64,000 bases of DNA from SKPS01 sp964469215. GTDB taxonomy: Bacteria > Bacteroidota > Bacteroidia > Bacteroidales > SKPS01. Below the pieces are notes generated by a model. The model was not told the origin of the DNA. It was given only the letters and a program-made list of their open reading frames with translations, and did not search any database. Positions 1-8,665 of this stretch are shown piece after piece. The stretch's first letter is position 1. Each line of letters opens with the position of its first letter. The position numbers and the translations under genes were made by a program. The stretch covers positions 10,292-74,291 of the forward strand of contig CAYXYB010000015.1 of the NCBI GenBank assembly GCA_964469215.1, read 5' to 3'.

Positions 1-2
1 CG

Positions 3-626
3 GCACTGTTCGATGGTGCCACCGGAAAGCTCCTGAAACAGGGGAGTGCTCCGTTGGGCAGCGCTGCCTATGCCGATGCAGCCGGATTCGCCAGCGCCGC
101 ACAGGGCGCATTGGCAGACGGCGCCATCCAGAAAACCGTGCTGGGCGCCAACACCATCATCTACGCCACCACGGCATCCACTCCGGTTGCCCTCACCATA
201 GGGGCTTCCACCTTCGTGGGAAGGAAAGCCACCGGCAACATCTCCGCGATGAGCGCCACCGAAGCCCGGGTAATCCTGAACGTAGCCGATGGCGCCACCG
301 CCAATACCAAAGCCACCGGGGCAGAAATCGACACCGGCACCGACGATGTGAAGTTTGCAACCCCTTACGCCATTGCGCAGAGCAAGGTGGTCAAAGGCCC
401 GGTTAGCTCGGTTGCCAACCGCATCGCCGTGTTCAGCAACACCACCGGAAAGTTGCTCTCCGACGGCGGAAAGGTGATCAGCGACCTGAAAGGGAACTGG
501 GTAGCCGCTCCTGCGAGCAAAACCGCCTCGGGAACGGCAGGAGAGTTTGCCTACGACAACAACTATTTTTACCTGTGTGTGGATTCCAATATCTGGGCAC
601 GGACTCCCATTGCCCGAAACTGGTAA
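3..626 (+). CDS. Phage tail fibre protein, C-terminal part (5' end outside window)
   Basis: The reading frame is open from the first complete codon of the window, so this is the C-terminal part of a longer protein; the first internal start (TTG at 54) is not the true start. The residues are Ala/Gly/Thr-rich and contain the 'LGSAAYADAAGFASAAQGALADG' style of repeat that is typical of phage side-tail-fibre shafts. The phrase 'FDGATGKLLKQG' near the start recurs as 'FSNTTGKLLSDGG' about 125 residues later, an internal repeat. It is followed after 3 bp by two further small phage genes on the same strand. Base composition is GC-rich compared with the chromosomal genes after 5200. The role as a fibre or tip shaft is inferred from repeat style and context; there is no catalytic motif. 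Confidence 0.7.
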   Translation, partial: ALFDGATGKLLKQGSAPLGSAAYADAAGFASAAQGALADGAIQKTVLGANTIIYATTASTPVALTIGASTFVGRKATGNISAMSATEARVILNVADGATANTKATGAEIDTGTDDVKFATPYAIAQSKVVKGPVSSVANRIAVFSNTTGKLLSDGGKVISDLKGNWVAAPASKTASGTAGEFAYDNNYFYLCVDSNIWARTPIARNW

Positions 627-629
627 TCC

Positions 630-1019
630 ATGGCAACAGGAGATGTGGTAGTTCATGAATTGGAGGACGGGGGCGGCTTCATGGAGAAGACCGTCCCTTC
701 GCACGGGAGTATTCTCCTGGGCATCACCGTCACAGACACCCCGTACGAGATTCAACCGGAGGATATTGGCACCCTGGTCATCTGTGACAATCCGGCTGAT
801 ATCAGCATCGTAATCCCGGAAGCGACACTGAAAGTAGGAAAGGTGGTGGGGTTCCTGCCCATCCAGGACGGTAAAGTGACGCTGGAAGTGAGCAACATCA
901 ACTCCCAGATAATCAATAATGCATGCAACTCAGCAGGCACCGACTGCATCCTTGCCCTGTTGTGCCTGGATGACACCCCCAATGCAGAAGTGTATAAAGC
1001 GATAGGAGGAATAGCATGA
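630..1019 (+). CDS. Small phage structural protein (unknown)
   Basis: A 129-residue protein starting 3 bp after the tail fibre gene and overlapping the next gene by 4 bp (ATGA), so the three are probably translated together. The middle reads like a short beta-rich domain ('PYEIQPEDIGTLVICDNPADISIVIPEATLKVG'), a style common in phage decoration or receptor-binding accessory proteins. There is no signal peptide or membrane segment. I do not recognise a named family; the phage assignment rests on position between a tail-fibre gene and a tip-like gene and on the same GC-rich codon use. Confidence 0.6.
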   Translation: MATGDVVVHELEDGGGFMEKTVPSHGSILLGITVTDTPYEIQPEDIGTLVICDNPADISIVIPEATLKVGKVVGFLPIQDGKVTLEVSNINSQIINNACNSAGTDCILALLCLDDTPNAEVYKAIGGIA

Positions 1020-1888
1020 GTCTTTTATTGAACCTTGCCTTGCTGCAGCAACAGGCAAACATCCGTATGGTGCCCAAACCGGGATTCACAACCCAGTGGA
1101 CTGTATCCGGAGATTCAATCGCCCGCACCATCACCCTGCCGCTTACCGATTATGGCACCTACAACTGCACCGTGTATTGGGGCGATGGAAGCTCAGTGCA
1201 ACTCACCGCCTACAACGATGACAACAGGATACACACCTACCAGGCAAATGGAACGTATCAGGTGGAGATCATCGGAGAGTGCCCCGGATGGAGCTTCAAC
1301 AACGCCGGGGACAGGCTCAAAATCAGCAATATCATCCATTGGGGAGATGCCTCAAAGTTCGGAGGATTTGCGTACCTGGACAATGGCTTCAACGGCTGTT
1401 CCAACCTCGTTTCCCATGGCGCCGGTGCCATCCTGCGTAAAGCATCCTGCACCTCGCTGCAGTTCCTCCTTGCTGCCACAGGGATTTCAGCCCTACAAAG
1501 TACACTGCTGTCCAATTGCGCCCCGGTCACCAATTTCCAGGGCTTTGCCGCGAGCTGCCCAATCCTGGCGAGCATCTCCGACGACCTCTTCAGGGGTTGC
1601 ACCAGCGCCACCAATTTCAGCCAGGCACTCTACTGGAACCAGAATCTGGAACTCAAACCCTACATCTTCTACCAGAGCGGTCAGCAAAGCACCATGTTTG
1701 CCGGCCGGGATATGTTGTTCACGTTTGCCTTCCGGCTTACCAGCCCCAGCGGGTTCACCGGGGTTCCCGGAACTGCCCCCGACCTGTGGAACTGCACCTT
1801 TAAAAGCGTCTCTTCCTACCGGTGTTTTACCAACCACGCCACCACCACCCTGAACAACTACGCCAGTATTCCTGCCAATTGGAAATAG
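1016..1888 (+). CDS. Phage tip protein with PKD-like and BspA-like repeats
   Basis: A 290-residue protein. Residues ~20-90 carry a PKD-like motif ('VYWGDGSSVQ...HTYQANGTYQVEI'). The rest resembles the degenerate leucine-rich repeats of BspA-like surface proteins (DUF285 style: 'LDNGFNGCSNL', 'LLSNCAPVTNFQGF', 'SDDLFRGCTSATNFSQAL'). Both modules are known in Bacteroidota for carbohydrate or protein adhesion. In a phage tail cluster the most likely job is receptor binding at the tail tip; that is inference. It has no signal peptide, which fits a virion protein rather than a bacterial surface protein. The start ATG overlaps the stop of the previous gene. Confidence 0.65.
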   Translation: MSLLLNLALLQQQANIRMVPKPGFTTQWTVSGDSIARTITLPLTDYGTYNCTVYWGDGSSVQLTAYNDDNRIHTYQANGTYQVEIIGECPGWSFNNAGDRLKISNIIHWGDASKFGGFAYLDNGFNGCSNLVSHGAGAILRKASCTSLQFLLAATGISALQSTLLSNCAPVTNFQGFAASCPILASISDDLFRGCTSATNFSQALYWNQNLELKPYIFYQSGQQSTMFAGRDMLFTFAFRLTSPSGFTGVPGTAPDLWNCTFKSVSSYRCFTNHATTTLNNYASIPANWK

Positions 1889-1920
1889 CATGAAAACCCT
1901 CATCTACAACCCCGCAAGGT

Positions 1921-3804
1921 ATGGCAGAACAAGAAGCTTTCGCCCCATTTGACTCCCGGGAAATCACCTTTGACTCCACCGAAATCTCATGGGATTCTTG
2001 TCACCACGCCAAAGGCCAGCAACTGAAGAAAGAGGGTGTGATCACCGGAGGGCTGGATCTGGTGCTGACAACTCAGGATGAATCCCACAGGGAGATGCGG
2101 CTGGATATGTTCCCCGATACACATATCTCGCTTAAAATCCTGAACCCCCTATTCCAGGAGATGGGTTCCCACTCAACACCCTTCACGCTGCCCGCCTCCA
2201 AAAACAACCTCATTGCCTTTGGGTTCCCCAACCGTGTGGAAGGGTATTTTGCCAGCCGGCAGCAAGCGTATCCCATCCGCATCTTTCACCAGGGGATCCA
2301 GATCCTTACCGGAACCCTTACCATCACCTCTTCCGACAAAAGCAACATTGAGTGTTACTTCAAATCCGGCAACGGAAACTTCTGGTCCGATATCCGGGAG
2401 AAAAGCCTGAAAGACATAGATCTGGGCAAAAGCCCGGTGTATCCTCAGATGTATGACCGGTACAACTATGCATCCCAAAGCCTCTGGTCGAAGTACCCGC
2501 AGTATCCGTTTGCCTGCTATCCCATCATCAACGAAAAGCTGGCAGAGGATACCGGCATAGAAGGAATCTACCAGGACAAGAAGGTGATCAACCACTTTTA
2601 TCATGACCTCCAGACCCAGGAGCAGGGGGTTGAAGGAGCCATCATCCCGCAGCTCTATGTGGCGTATATCCTCGAGAGGCTGTTTGCCACCTTCGGGTAT
2701 TCGGTCGAAGAGAATGTGTTTGTGACCCATCCGGAGCTTTCCACCCTAACGATTTATAATTCCTATACCTACTTCACAGCCTTTGTAGCCGATCCACCTG
2801 CACAGTTTGATTATGCCAACCATGTGCAGGATTACCCCATTACGGACTTCCTGAATGTACTTGAAGTGATGTTTGGTACCAAATTATATGTCAATGATTT
2901 AACCAAGACAATCCGGTTTGTTTTTATCCGGGATCTGCTCACCCGGCCATCCGGCAGGTTGCTGAAAAAGATTACCTCATCCATCACCCTGGAAACGGTG
3001 CCGGGTTACGACAGCGTGGAATTCAACTTCTGTGGCGATGATGTGGTTACCGAAGAAGATGCCATCAAGGATATCGAAAACCACCCGATGGATCCTCCGG
3101 TGATGTACATTGCAGACCTGCCCAACCCCACCACGATATTCTCCACCCGGTATGTCATCACCGAGGACAGGTACTACATCGCCATGAAGTCCCAGGCTCC
3201 TCCGCTGGTAAACTGGGAACTCTATTCCTACAACCTTCGCAAGGGCTCCACCCAGCCGGGGCAGAACCCCTGGAAGATCGATTGCCCTGGATTTACCCTG
3301 CCCATGTATCTGGGTTATGACAATTTCTACACGGCAGCTCCGTATTGGGATGTTGCACACTGGCCACTGGCAGCCCATCCGGGGGTGGGGAACTTCTCCT
3401 TTGCGCCGGATAAGGAGGGAAAAGATTCCTTTACCCCAAGGTTCCTCTTTTACCGGGGAATGCAGAGTGGAGCTCCACTTGCAACCTGGGATGTGTATGA
3501 CAAAAAGCCAGTCCCAGTGCAGCCCCACCTTCCGGTAAAGATCCCGGAGGCAACCGTAGCCTTGCAATGGGAAGGAGCCTTTGGCTTAAAGGAGAACTTT
3601 TACCGGGAGTACATCCACTGGATGCTCTCCGGCCACGACAAGCTGGAATTCAACGCATATCTGAACATCGTGGAGATAGCACAACTGGACTTCACTCAAT
3701 CCTATGCCCTGGAAGGCAATATTCCCCTGCTGATCGAAAGCGTCGAAGTAAGCCTTTCCCCAACCGTAATGACTGCCTCAAAGATCGTAGGGCACAGGAT
3801 TTAG
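1921..3804 (+). CDS. Large phage tail/baseplate protein (unknown family)
   Basis: A 627-residue protein without signal peptide, and the last gene of the phage structural run. It has many aromatic and beta-prone segments and begins with a repeated 'FDSREITFDSTEISWDS' motif at residues 8-26. This size and position (after the fibre genes, before the integrase) suit a tail-hub or tip protein of a Bacteroidota phage, but I cannot name the family. Its stop overlaps the integrase stop by 4 bp in convergent orientation. A 20-codon reading frame (ATG 1890, stop 1952) overlaps its start in another frame and could act in translational coupling; I see no other support for that. Confidence 0.6.
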   Translation: MAEQEAFAPFDSREITFDSTEISWDSCHHAKGQQLKKEGVITGGLDLVLTTQDESHREMRLDMFPDTHISLKILNPLFQEMGSHSTPFTLPASKNNLIAFGFPNRVEGYFASRQQAYPIRIFHQGIQILTGTLTITSSDKSNIECYFKSGNGNFWSDIREKSLKDIDLGKSPVYPQMYDRYNYASQSLWSKYPQYPFACYPIINEKLAEDTGIEGIYQDKKVINHFYHDLQTQEQGVEGAIIPQLYVAYILERLFATFGYSVEENVFVTHPELSTLTIYNSYTYFTAFVADPPAQFDYANHVQDYPITDFLNVLEVMFGTKLYVNDLTKTIRFVFIRDLLTRPSGRLLKKITSSITLETVPGYDSVEFNFCGDDVVTEEDAIKDIENHPMDPPVMYIADLPNPTTIFSTRYVITEDRYYIAMKSQAPPLVNWELYSYNLRKGSTQPGQNPWKIDCPGFTLPMYLGYDNFYTAAPYWDVAHWPLAAHPGVGNFSFAPDKEGKDSFTPRFLFYRGMQSGAPLATWDVYDKKPVPVQPHLPVKIPEATVALQWEGAFGLKENFYREYIHWMLSGHDKLEFNAYLNIVEIAQLDFTQSYALEGNIPLLIESVEVSLSPTVMTASKIVGHRI

Positions 3805-4955
3805 AAATCAAACACCTTCATTTGATCTCGGCGAAGCTGATCACTGACATGAGCATACACCATCGTCTGGGTGATGGCAGCATGCCCCAGGAGCTTCTGC
3901 AGCGTTGCCAGGTCATTGGTTTTTTCGTAGAAAAGGGTTGCAAAGGTATGCCGGGCAACGTGAAAGTGCAGGCTTTTGCGGATGCCCAGCTTCCCGGCGA
4001 TCTCCTTGAGGTACTCATTGTTTTTCTGGTCACTGATCATCTGAAACACATACGGGTCTTTGGGCCGGCGTTGCGCCTGGTCAATAAGCCACAGTGCTGT
4101 CTGACCCAGTGGAATCACCACCGTTTCACCTGACGTGCGCTGCGTCTTGTAAGGCATTATATATATGGTATCCTCTGCGAAGTGATCCCAGCGCAGCCGT
4201 TTTACGTCTGAAATCCGCAAGCCGGTGAAACAGGAAAACAGGAATGGGTGCAGCACCTTTTTATACCGTTCAGGCGCGTCAGGATCCTTGAATACCTCCA
4301 TCATTTTATTCCGTTCCTGCTCTTTCAGGTACACCAGGGATGGCTTCCCTTTCCGGATTTTGATGAATTCAAAAGGATTGGATTCCAGCAGTTCCCTTCG
4401 GAGGGCTATCTTGATGTAGGTCTTAAGGACTTTCATCGCAGCCCCGATCGTAGATTGATTGTTAAGGAGTTTATCCCGAAGGAACACCTGAAACCGGCTG
4501 ACCAAATCCGGAGTGATGTCGTTGAAGAGGATGGAGTGCTTGAATTGCTTGAGTTTGCTGGCAACCGCTTTATGGTGGTTGTAGGTGCCTTGTGAAATTT
4601 CACCTCTGCGGTTGTCAATCTCCTTAAACATCCAACCCAGAAAGTCACCGGAACCACCAAAGCCTGTGTATTCAGCCACCAGAAGATCGGGCGTCAATTC
4701 CTTCTTCTTGAGCATAAATCTCTTCCTGATTTCAAATATATCGGTACGCACCTGGTCAAGCATCATATTCAGGCTTATGGCATCAGGATGGGACTCTTTT
4801 ACTGTTTGATTTTTCTCGTCATAAAAGGAGGTCTCCAGGTACATATCGATGGGCAGTTTCACTATTTTGCCCTGAAGGAATACCTGTGCGTAAAAACTGC
4901 AGGTGCCATCCTTTCTGAGGTAGTCTTTTTTCTGCTTAATTAGTACTTTACTCAT
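3801..4955 (-). CDS. int: Prophage tyrosine recombinase (integrase)
   Basis: A 384-residue site-specific recombinase. The N-terminus ('KQKKDYLRKDGTCSFYAQVFLQG') is the arm-binding domain usual in Bacteroidota phage and conjugative-element integrases. A SAM-like core-binding domain follows (residues ~100-200), then the catalytic domain. Visible catalytic residues are the first Arg in 'FTGLRISDVKRL', the 'HVARHTFATLF' box, and the Tyr in 'LGHAAITQTMVYAHV'. It is the last gene before tRNA-Lys, reads away from it, and is convergent with the tail genes. This is the normal arrangement of an integrase next to its attachment site. It presumably catalyses integration into and excision from the tRNA gene 3' end. 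Confidence 0.92.
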   Translation of the reverse strand: MSKVLIKQKKDYLRKDGTCSFYAQVFLQGKIVKLPIDMYLETSFYDEKNQTVKESHPDAISLNMMLDQVRTDIFEIRKRFMLKKKELTPDLLVAEYTGFGGSGDFLGWMFKEIDNRRGEISQGTYNHHKAVASKLKQFKHSILFNDITPDLVSRFQVFLRDKLLNNQSTIGAAMKVLKTYIKIALRRELLESNPFEFIKIRKGKPSLVYLKEQERNKMMEVFKDPDAPERYKKVLHPFLFSCFTGLRISDVKRLRWDHFAEDTIYIMPYKTQRTSGETVVIPLGQTALWLIDQAQRRPKDPYVFQMISDQKNNEYLKEIAGKLGIRKSLHFHVARHTFATLFYEKTNDLATLQKLLGHAAITQTMVYAHVSDQLRRDQMKVFDF

Positions 4956-4956
4956 C

Positions 4957-4978
4957 TTTTCGGGAAGTTTTCGGGAAG
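4957..4978. repeat. Tandem 11-bp repeat beside the integrase start
   Basis: TTTTCGGGAAG occurs twice, head to tail, immediately upstream of the integrase start codon. Direct repeats of this size between an integrase gene and the attachment site are the usual form of arm-type integrase binding sites. They could instead be an operator for the integrase promoter. The remaining 4979-5141 contains nothing else that I recognise. Confidence 0.4.
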
Positions 4979-5141
4979 TCCGTCACTACTGGGTTACAGA
5001 CGATCCGGGTTAAATAATGTGGTGTATTATGTTGATATTCAATATGATAAACGCCAAAAAAAAGAGAGGGACAGAACCAAATTTAGTTTGATTATATCCC
5101 TCTGATTTCCAGATAATTACTGTAAAAAAAGAACAAAAATG

Positions 5142-5214
5142 TGATCCCGCTGGGATTCGAACCCAGGACCCACGGCTTAAAAGGCCGTTGCTCTACCTGC
5201 TGAGCTACGGAATC
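5142..5214 (-). tRNA. tRNA-Lys (anticodon TTT)
   Basis: Read on the minus strand, the sequence folds as a tRNA. The acceptor arms GATTCCG/CGGGATC pair over 7 bp. The D arm holds AGCTCAGCAGGTAGAGC. The anticodon stem ACGGC/GCCGT encloses the loop CTTTTAA (anticodon TTT). The T arm is CTGGG-TTCGAAT-CCCAG. The discriminator is A and CCA is not encoded. Its 3' end faces the prophage integrase, so it is probably also the attachment site. Confidence 0.95.
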
Positions 5215-5396
5215 ATCAGATACCCTTTTTGCGGGTGCAAAAGTAACTAATTTAACTCACCCGGCAAGTAATGTGTTTCTTTTTTCTGAAACTTGCCCTT
5301 ATCTCAATTGCAAATAAAAGCAAATCAGTTTTATACAGACTGTATTGCTTATTTGTATTCTTTTTCTTTATTTCCTTAATCATTATAAATCTTTTC

Positions 5397-5404
5397 TATC
5401 TTTG
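5397..5404 (+). promoter_or_regulatory. Bacteroidota-type -7 box for the SDR gene
   Basis: TATCTTTG matches the TAnnTTTG -7 consensus of the Bacteroidota primary sigma factor and lies 24 bp before the ATG of the SDR gene. A clear -33 TTTG at the normal spacing is not seen. Confidence 0.5.
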
Positions 5405-5428
5405 TGATTCCCGAAAAAATAGCTTGTA

Positions 5429-6247
5429 ATGTTATACACCCTGAAAGATAAAGTGGTGATTGTAACGGGTGCCTCATCAGGCATAGGTAAGGCTCTGGCA
5501 CTGGAGTGCGGACGCCGGGGGGCAAAAGTGGTTCTTGCAGCAAGACGGGAGGAGTTGCTGAAAGACAATGTCCTTAAGATCAGTGAAATGGGTGCTGAAA
5601 CCTTTATAGTGGTTGCCGATGTCAGCAAAGAGTCCGATTGTGAAAGAATAATAGAGTTAACAATATCAAGGTTTGGTGCAATTCATGTGCTGATAAACAA
5701 TGCAGGTGTTTCAATGCGGGCTCTCTTCCATAAGACCGGATCAGATGTGCTGAGACGTGTTATTGATATCAACTTTTGGGGTACAGTTAACTGCACAAGG
5801 TATGCACTTCCATATCTTCTTAAAACGGGTGGCTCCCTTGTCGGAATTTCATCAGTCGGGGGTTTCAAAGGATTACCGGGCAGAACCGGATACAGTGCCT
5901 CCAAATTTGCCATGCATGGCTTCATGGAAGCATTACGTACTGAAAATTTGAAGAAAGGTTTACACGTATTGATTGTCTGCCCGGGTTTCACCAGTACCGA
6001 AATCCGCGAGAAAGCCCTTACCGCCGATGGTTCAATTCAGGGAAAATCACCAAGAAACGAGAAACGTATGATGAACCCTGAACAGGTGGCACGTCGCACT
6101 GTTGATGCCATCGTTAATCGACGGCGACTTCTGATTCTCACTCTTGAAGGAAAATTTATAATAGCATTACAACGTCTCTTTCCAACCCTTCTCGACAAAA
6201 TTATATACCAACAGATGGCAAAAGAACCCGATTCACCTTTTAACTGA
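5429..6247 (+). CDS. Short-chain dehydrogenase/reductase (SDR family)
   Basis: A 272-residue NAD(P)-dependent oxidoreductase with a Rossmann fold. The cofactor motif is 'VTGASSGIGKALALECGRRG' (residues ~12-31). 'NNAGVS' lies near residue 90, and the catalytic set is Ser in 'GISSVGG' with 'YSASKFAMHG' (Tyr-x-x-x-Lys). Arg residues after the first glycine loop suggest NADP preference. The C-terminus is hydrophobic and resembles the DHRS7-like and acyl-reductase-like SDRs; the substrate cannot be told. The stop overlaps the next ATG (TGATG), so it is translationally coupled to the recombinase that follows. Confidence 0.9.
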   Translation: MLYTLKDKVVIVTGASSGIGKALALECGRRGAKVVLAARREELLKDNVLKISEMGAETFIVVADVSKESDCERIIELTISRFGAIHVLINNAGVSMRALFHKTGSDVLRRVIDINFWGTVNCTRYALPYLLKTGGSLVGISSVGGFKGLPGRTGYSASKFAMHGFMEALRTENLKKGLHVLIVCPGFTSTEIREKALTADGSIQGKSPRNEKRMMNPEQVARRTVDAIVNRRRLLILTLEGKFIIALQRLFPTLLDKIIYQQMAKEPDSPFN

Positions 6248-7149
6248 TGGACTGGAACTCTGCAAGAAAAGGTTTTAAAACTTATCTCAGGCTTGAAAAG
6301 GGGCTGTCAGGAAATACTGTTATGGCCTACATGCATGATTTCGACCTGCTTATGAGTTTTATGTGTGGGTGTAACGTTGCTGTTTCTCCTGCAAATATAG
6401 GTATTGATAACCTTCGTGAATTCATCAGGCATTGTGCTTCCGGCGGTTTGTCTGCAAGATCACAGGCACGTATTATCTCAGGTTTCAAGTGTTTCTTCAA
6501 GTATCTTATTGAGGAAGATATCATTATCAACAATCCCTCAACCTTGATTGACACTCCCCGGATTGGCAGAAAACTTCCTGAAGTACTTTCTGTTGATGAG
6601 GTTGAACGCCTGCTTGCGGCAATAGATCTGAGCAAACTGGAGGGACATCGCGACAGGGCAATGATAGAAACCCTATATGGATGCGGACTGCGTGTAAGTG
6701 AACTGATATCACTCAGGATTACCAACCTTAGGTTTGATGAAGGCTTTATAAGAGTTACCGGAAAAGGTGATAAGGAAAGGCTTGTGCCGGTCGGAAACAG
6801 TGCAATAAGGTACAATAAAATTTACCTTAACGAATTCAGGCTAAATTCAAAGGTAGTCAGAGGGCATGAAAACACTGTTTATCTTAACCGTTTCGGCAAA
6901 GGGCTGAGCCGCATCTCAGTCTTCAATATGATAAAAAATTTGGCAAAATCAGCCGGAATCACCAAAACAATCAGCCCCCACACCCTGCGCCACTCCTTTG
7001 CAACACATCTTGTCGAAGGAGGCGCCGATCTGAGGGCAGTCCAGGAAATGCTTGGCCACGAATCAATCACCACCACCGAGGTTTACACCCACCTCGACAG
7101 GGAATACCTAAGAGATACTATCATCCGCTTTCATCCCCGGAATAATTAG
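6247..7149 (+). CDS. xerD: XerC/XerD-type tyrosine recombinase
   Basis: A 300-residue two-domain recombinase. The SAM-like core-binding domain (residues 1-90, 'FKTYLRLEKGLSGNTVMAYMHD') is followed by a catalytic domain with 'LYGCGLRVSELISL' (Arg), 'GKGDKERLVPVG' (Lys), 'SPHTLRHSFATHLVEGGADLRAVQEMLGHESITTTEVYTH' (His-x-x-Arg, His, Tyr). Length and motif spacing match housekeeping XerC/D, which resolve chromosome dimers at dif. Bacteroidota usually keep two Xer proteins; which one this is cannot be decided here. The start overlaps the SDR stop by one base. Confidence 0.9.
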   Translation: MDWNSARKGFKTYLRLEKGLSGNTVMAYMHDFDLLMSFMCGCNVAVSPANIGIDNLREFIRHCASGGLSARSQARIISGFKCFFKYLIEEDIIINNPSTLIDTPRIGRKLPEVLSVDEVERLLAAIDLSKLEGHRDRAMIETLYGCGLRVSELISLRITNLRFDEGFIRVTGKGDKERLVPVGNSAIRYNKIYLNEFRLNSKVVRGHENTVYLNRFGKGLSRISVFNMIKNLAKSAGITKTISPHTLRHSFATHLVEGGADLRAVQEMLGHESITTTEVYTHLDREYLRDTIIRFHPRNN

Positions 7150-7150
7150 A

Positions 7151-7199
7151 AAATTAGCAAATGTGACAGTTAGCAAATGTGTTTATTAAATTTGCTAAG
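7151..7199. repeat. Degenerate tandem repeat after xerD stop
   Basis: Directly after the xerD stop there are two near copies of TTAGCAAATGTG followed by an inverted TTTGCTAA. It is one of several short-period repeats just downstream of genes in this window; the same TTTGCTAA word recurs at 20004-20041. The inverted copies could also fold as a weak terminator. Confidence 0.55.
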
Positions 7200-7224
7200 T
7201 TGCAGATTTTTATGAATTTACTTA

Positions 7225-7671
7225 CTAAATAATCTCCCCCTGGTCGTTAACAACAACGCCCCAGTTGATAGTGGTTAACTTGCCATCAAGGAAATAAAAA
7301 TCGATCTGACCATCTTCAAAAGAGAGCCTTTTCTCATCCCAGGGTTCCATCTCAGATTCGTATTCAGCGAATCCGTTTGCTTTCATCAGTTCTATTATGC
7401 CGGCTTCATCTTTTTCGAAAACCCTCTCGCCAAAAAGGGTAGCATTCGAGTTCTCCGTTTCACAATTTGAAAAAACACTGTTAACATTGCCTTCAATGAA
7501 GAGTGTTATCCCTTTTTCCCAGTAATTCCAAATCAGCGTTTCCACCTCATTATCACCATCTGAGATGGTTTCTGAATCCTCAGGATCACCCATAATATCT
7601 AATACCTCCTGCATTCCGGTTCCAAATGACAGATCACCAATTCCTGCAAGAGGCCTAACTGTAAGTTCCAT
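7225..7671 (-). CDS. Conserved hypothetical protein
   Basis: A 148-residue acidic protein without signal peptide or membrane segment. The opening 'RPLAGIGDLSFGTGMQEVLDIMGDPEDSE' resembles the glycine-turn-helix pattern of small alpha/beta proteins of the SmpA/BLIP-like fold. I do not recognise a family and give no function. It is separated from the secreted-protein locus by 124 bp that contain another short tandem repeat, and is probably transcribed separately. Confidence 0.6.
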   Translation of the reverse strand: MELTVRPLAGIGDLSFGTGMQEVLDIMGDPEDSETISDGDNEVETLIWNYWEKGITLFIEGNVNSVFSNCETENSNATLFGERVFEKDEAGIIELMKANGFAEYESEMEPWDEKRLSFEDGQIDFYFLDGKLTTINWGVVVNDQGEII

Positions 7672-7759
7672 ATTTGTTCTCTTTTTTCTGTTTAAATTGA
7701 GAGCCTAAATATACAATATTTGATTAACCAAAAAATTATTTATTTCTTTCTTCTTTTGC

Positions 7760-7820
7760 TCTTAAACTTTTAAACTTTCAAACCTTCAAACTTCTTCACT
7801 CAACAGGCTCAAACTTCATC
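7760..7820. repeat. Degenerate (AAGTTTGA) tandem repeat overlapping the end of a gene
   Basis: On the minus strand the last codons of the upstream gene contain AAGTTTGAG. The DNA after its stop continues as degenerate copies of the same word (AAGTTTGAA, GGTTTGAA, AGTTTAAA). The repeat therefore seems to grow out of the coding sequence. A very similar arrangement is seen after btuB. Confidence 0.6.
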
Positions 7821-8665
7821 ACCTTTTCCTGTAACATCATAATCCTCAACATCAGAACATCAGGTGGCTGAACCTCTGATATCGGATCCTCCATCAGCTT
7901 CATCAATGCTTTTAGCAGCAATTCCAGGGCAGCACCATTACGTCCGGCACACTCGTGTGCATCTGCCAATAGTAGAATATTTGCTACAGATGTTGTATCT
8001 GAGTTAAAGAAGTAACGCGCCAGCGACTCCGCCTCTCTGCATTGACCACGCCTAAGTCTATATTTGGCAGTTGCCATTTTTTGCTCCGGATTCATCACCT
8101 TGTCGTTTTTTACTATGCTTTTAAGAAAAATCAATTCGACCGGTTTTGACCATAACGTATCGCTACCGTTATTAATAACCGATCCGATTTTCAGGTTCAC
8201 TTTCCCGGGTTGCATTGTGCGTGTCACCTCAGGATCAATACCGTAATATACAAAAATGGGATTACCATGATCAAAAGAACTCACATCCTCACTTACAGGA
8301 GTAATTATGTTCAAGGCAGGAGGGTTAAAACGCTTCATTCCGGGGGCATCGTACCGGATCACAATACCACTTAACCACGATGAACCTTCGGGAGCTAATG
8401 CCAAAGGTTTGAATACCGAATCCAGCCTTTTTAATATTTCAGGATCAGAATGAAGGCTATCCGGAATTGAAGCCAGCACCTCTTCCCGGTCTGTTTGTAA
8501 CAGGCTTATTATCCGGTAATACAGAATAACCGGTGTTCCTCTTACAACCTCAATCCTGTCGCTGCGGTTTTCAAAACTAAGCTTAGACATAACAGCAGGA
8601 TTCTGAGCATTGGATATAGTGGCAGTCACATTGATAAACCACAGTATTAGAGCTATCTTTTTCAT
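7796..8665 (-). CDS. Secreted partner protein of metzincin-like giant (copy 2)
   Basis: A 289-residue protein with a signal peptide (residues 1-20, 'MKKIALILWFINVTATISNAQ'). It is a paralogue of the protein at 12986-13852: same length, with matching features such as 'IFVYYGIDPEVT' against 'KMVYYGVDPSET' and 'ATAKYRLRRGQCREAESLARYFF' against 'FTATYWIRREQCDQAAKYAEELM'. The last ~90 residues look helical with TPR-like spacing. It overlaps the stop of the upstream 1408-residue protein by 4 bp, so the two are co-translated. Constant pairing in both copies suggests a dedicated partner, inhibitor or chaperone of the large protein; that is inference. Confidence 0.7.
   Translation of the reverse strand: MKKIALILWFINVTATISNAQNPAVMSKLSFENRSDRIEVVRGTPVILYYRIISLLQTDREEVLASIPDSLHSDPEILKRLDSVFKPLALAPEGSSWLSGIVIRYDAPGMKRFNPPALNIITPVSEDVSSFDHGNPIFVYYGIDPEVTRTMQPGKVNLKIGSVINNGSDTLWSKPVELIFLKSIVKNDKVMNPEQKMATAKYRLRRGQCREAESLARYFFNSDTTSVANILLLADAHECAGRNGAALELLLKALMKLMEDPISEVQPPDVLMLRIMMLQEKVMKFEPVE

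Noticed and set aside
1035..1853. 272-codon plus-strand frame overlapping the phage tip gene
   Set aside because: It has Pro/Ser/Arg-rich shadow composition, while the overlapping frame at 1016 has clear domain motifs.
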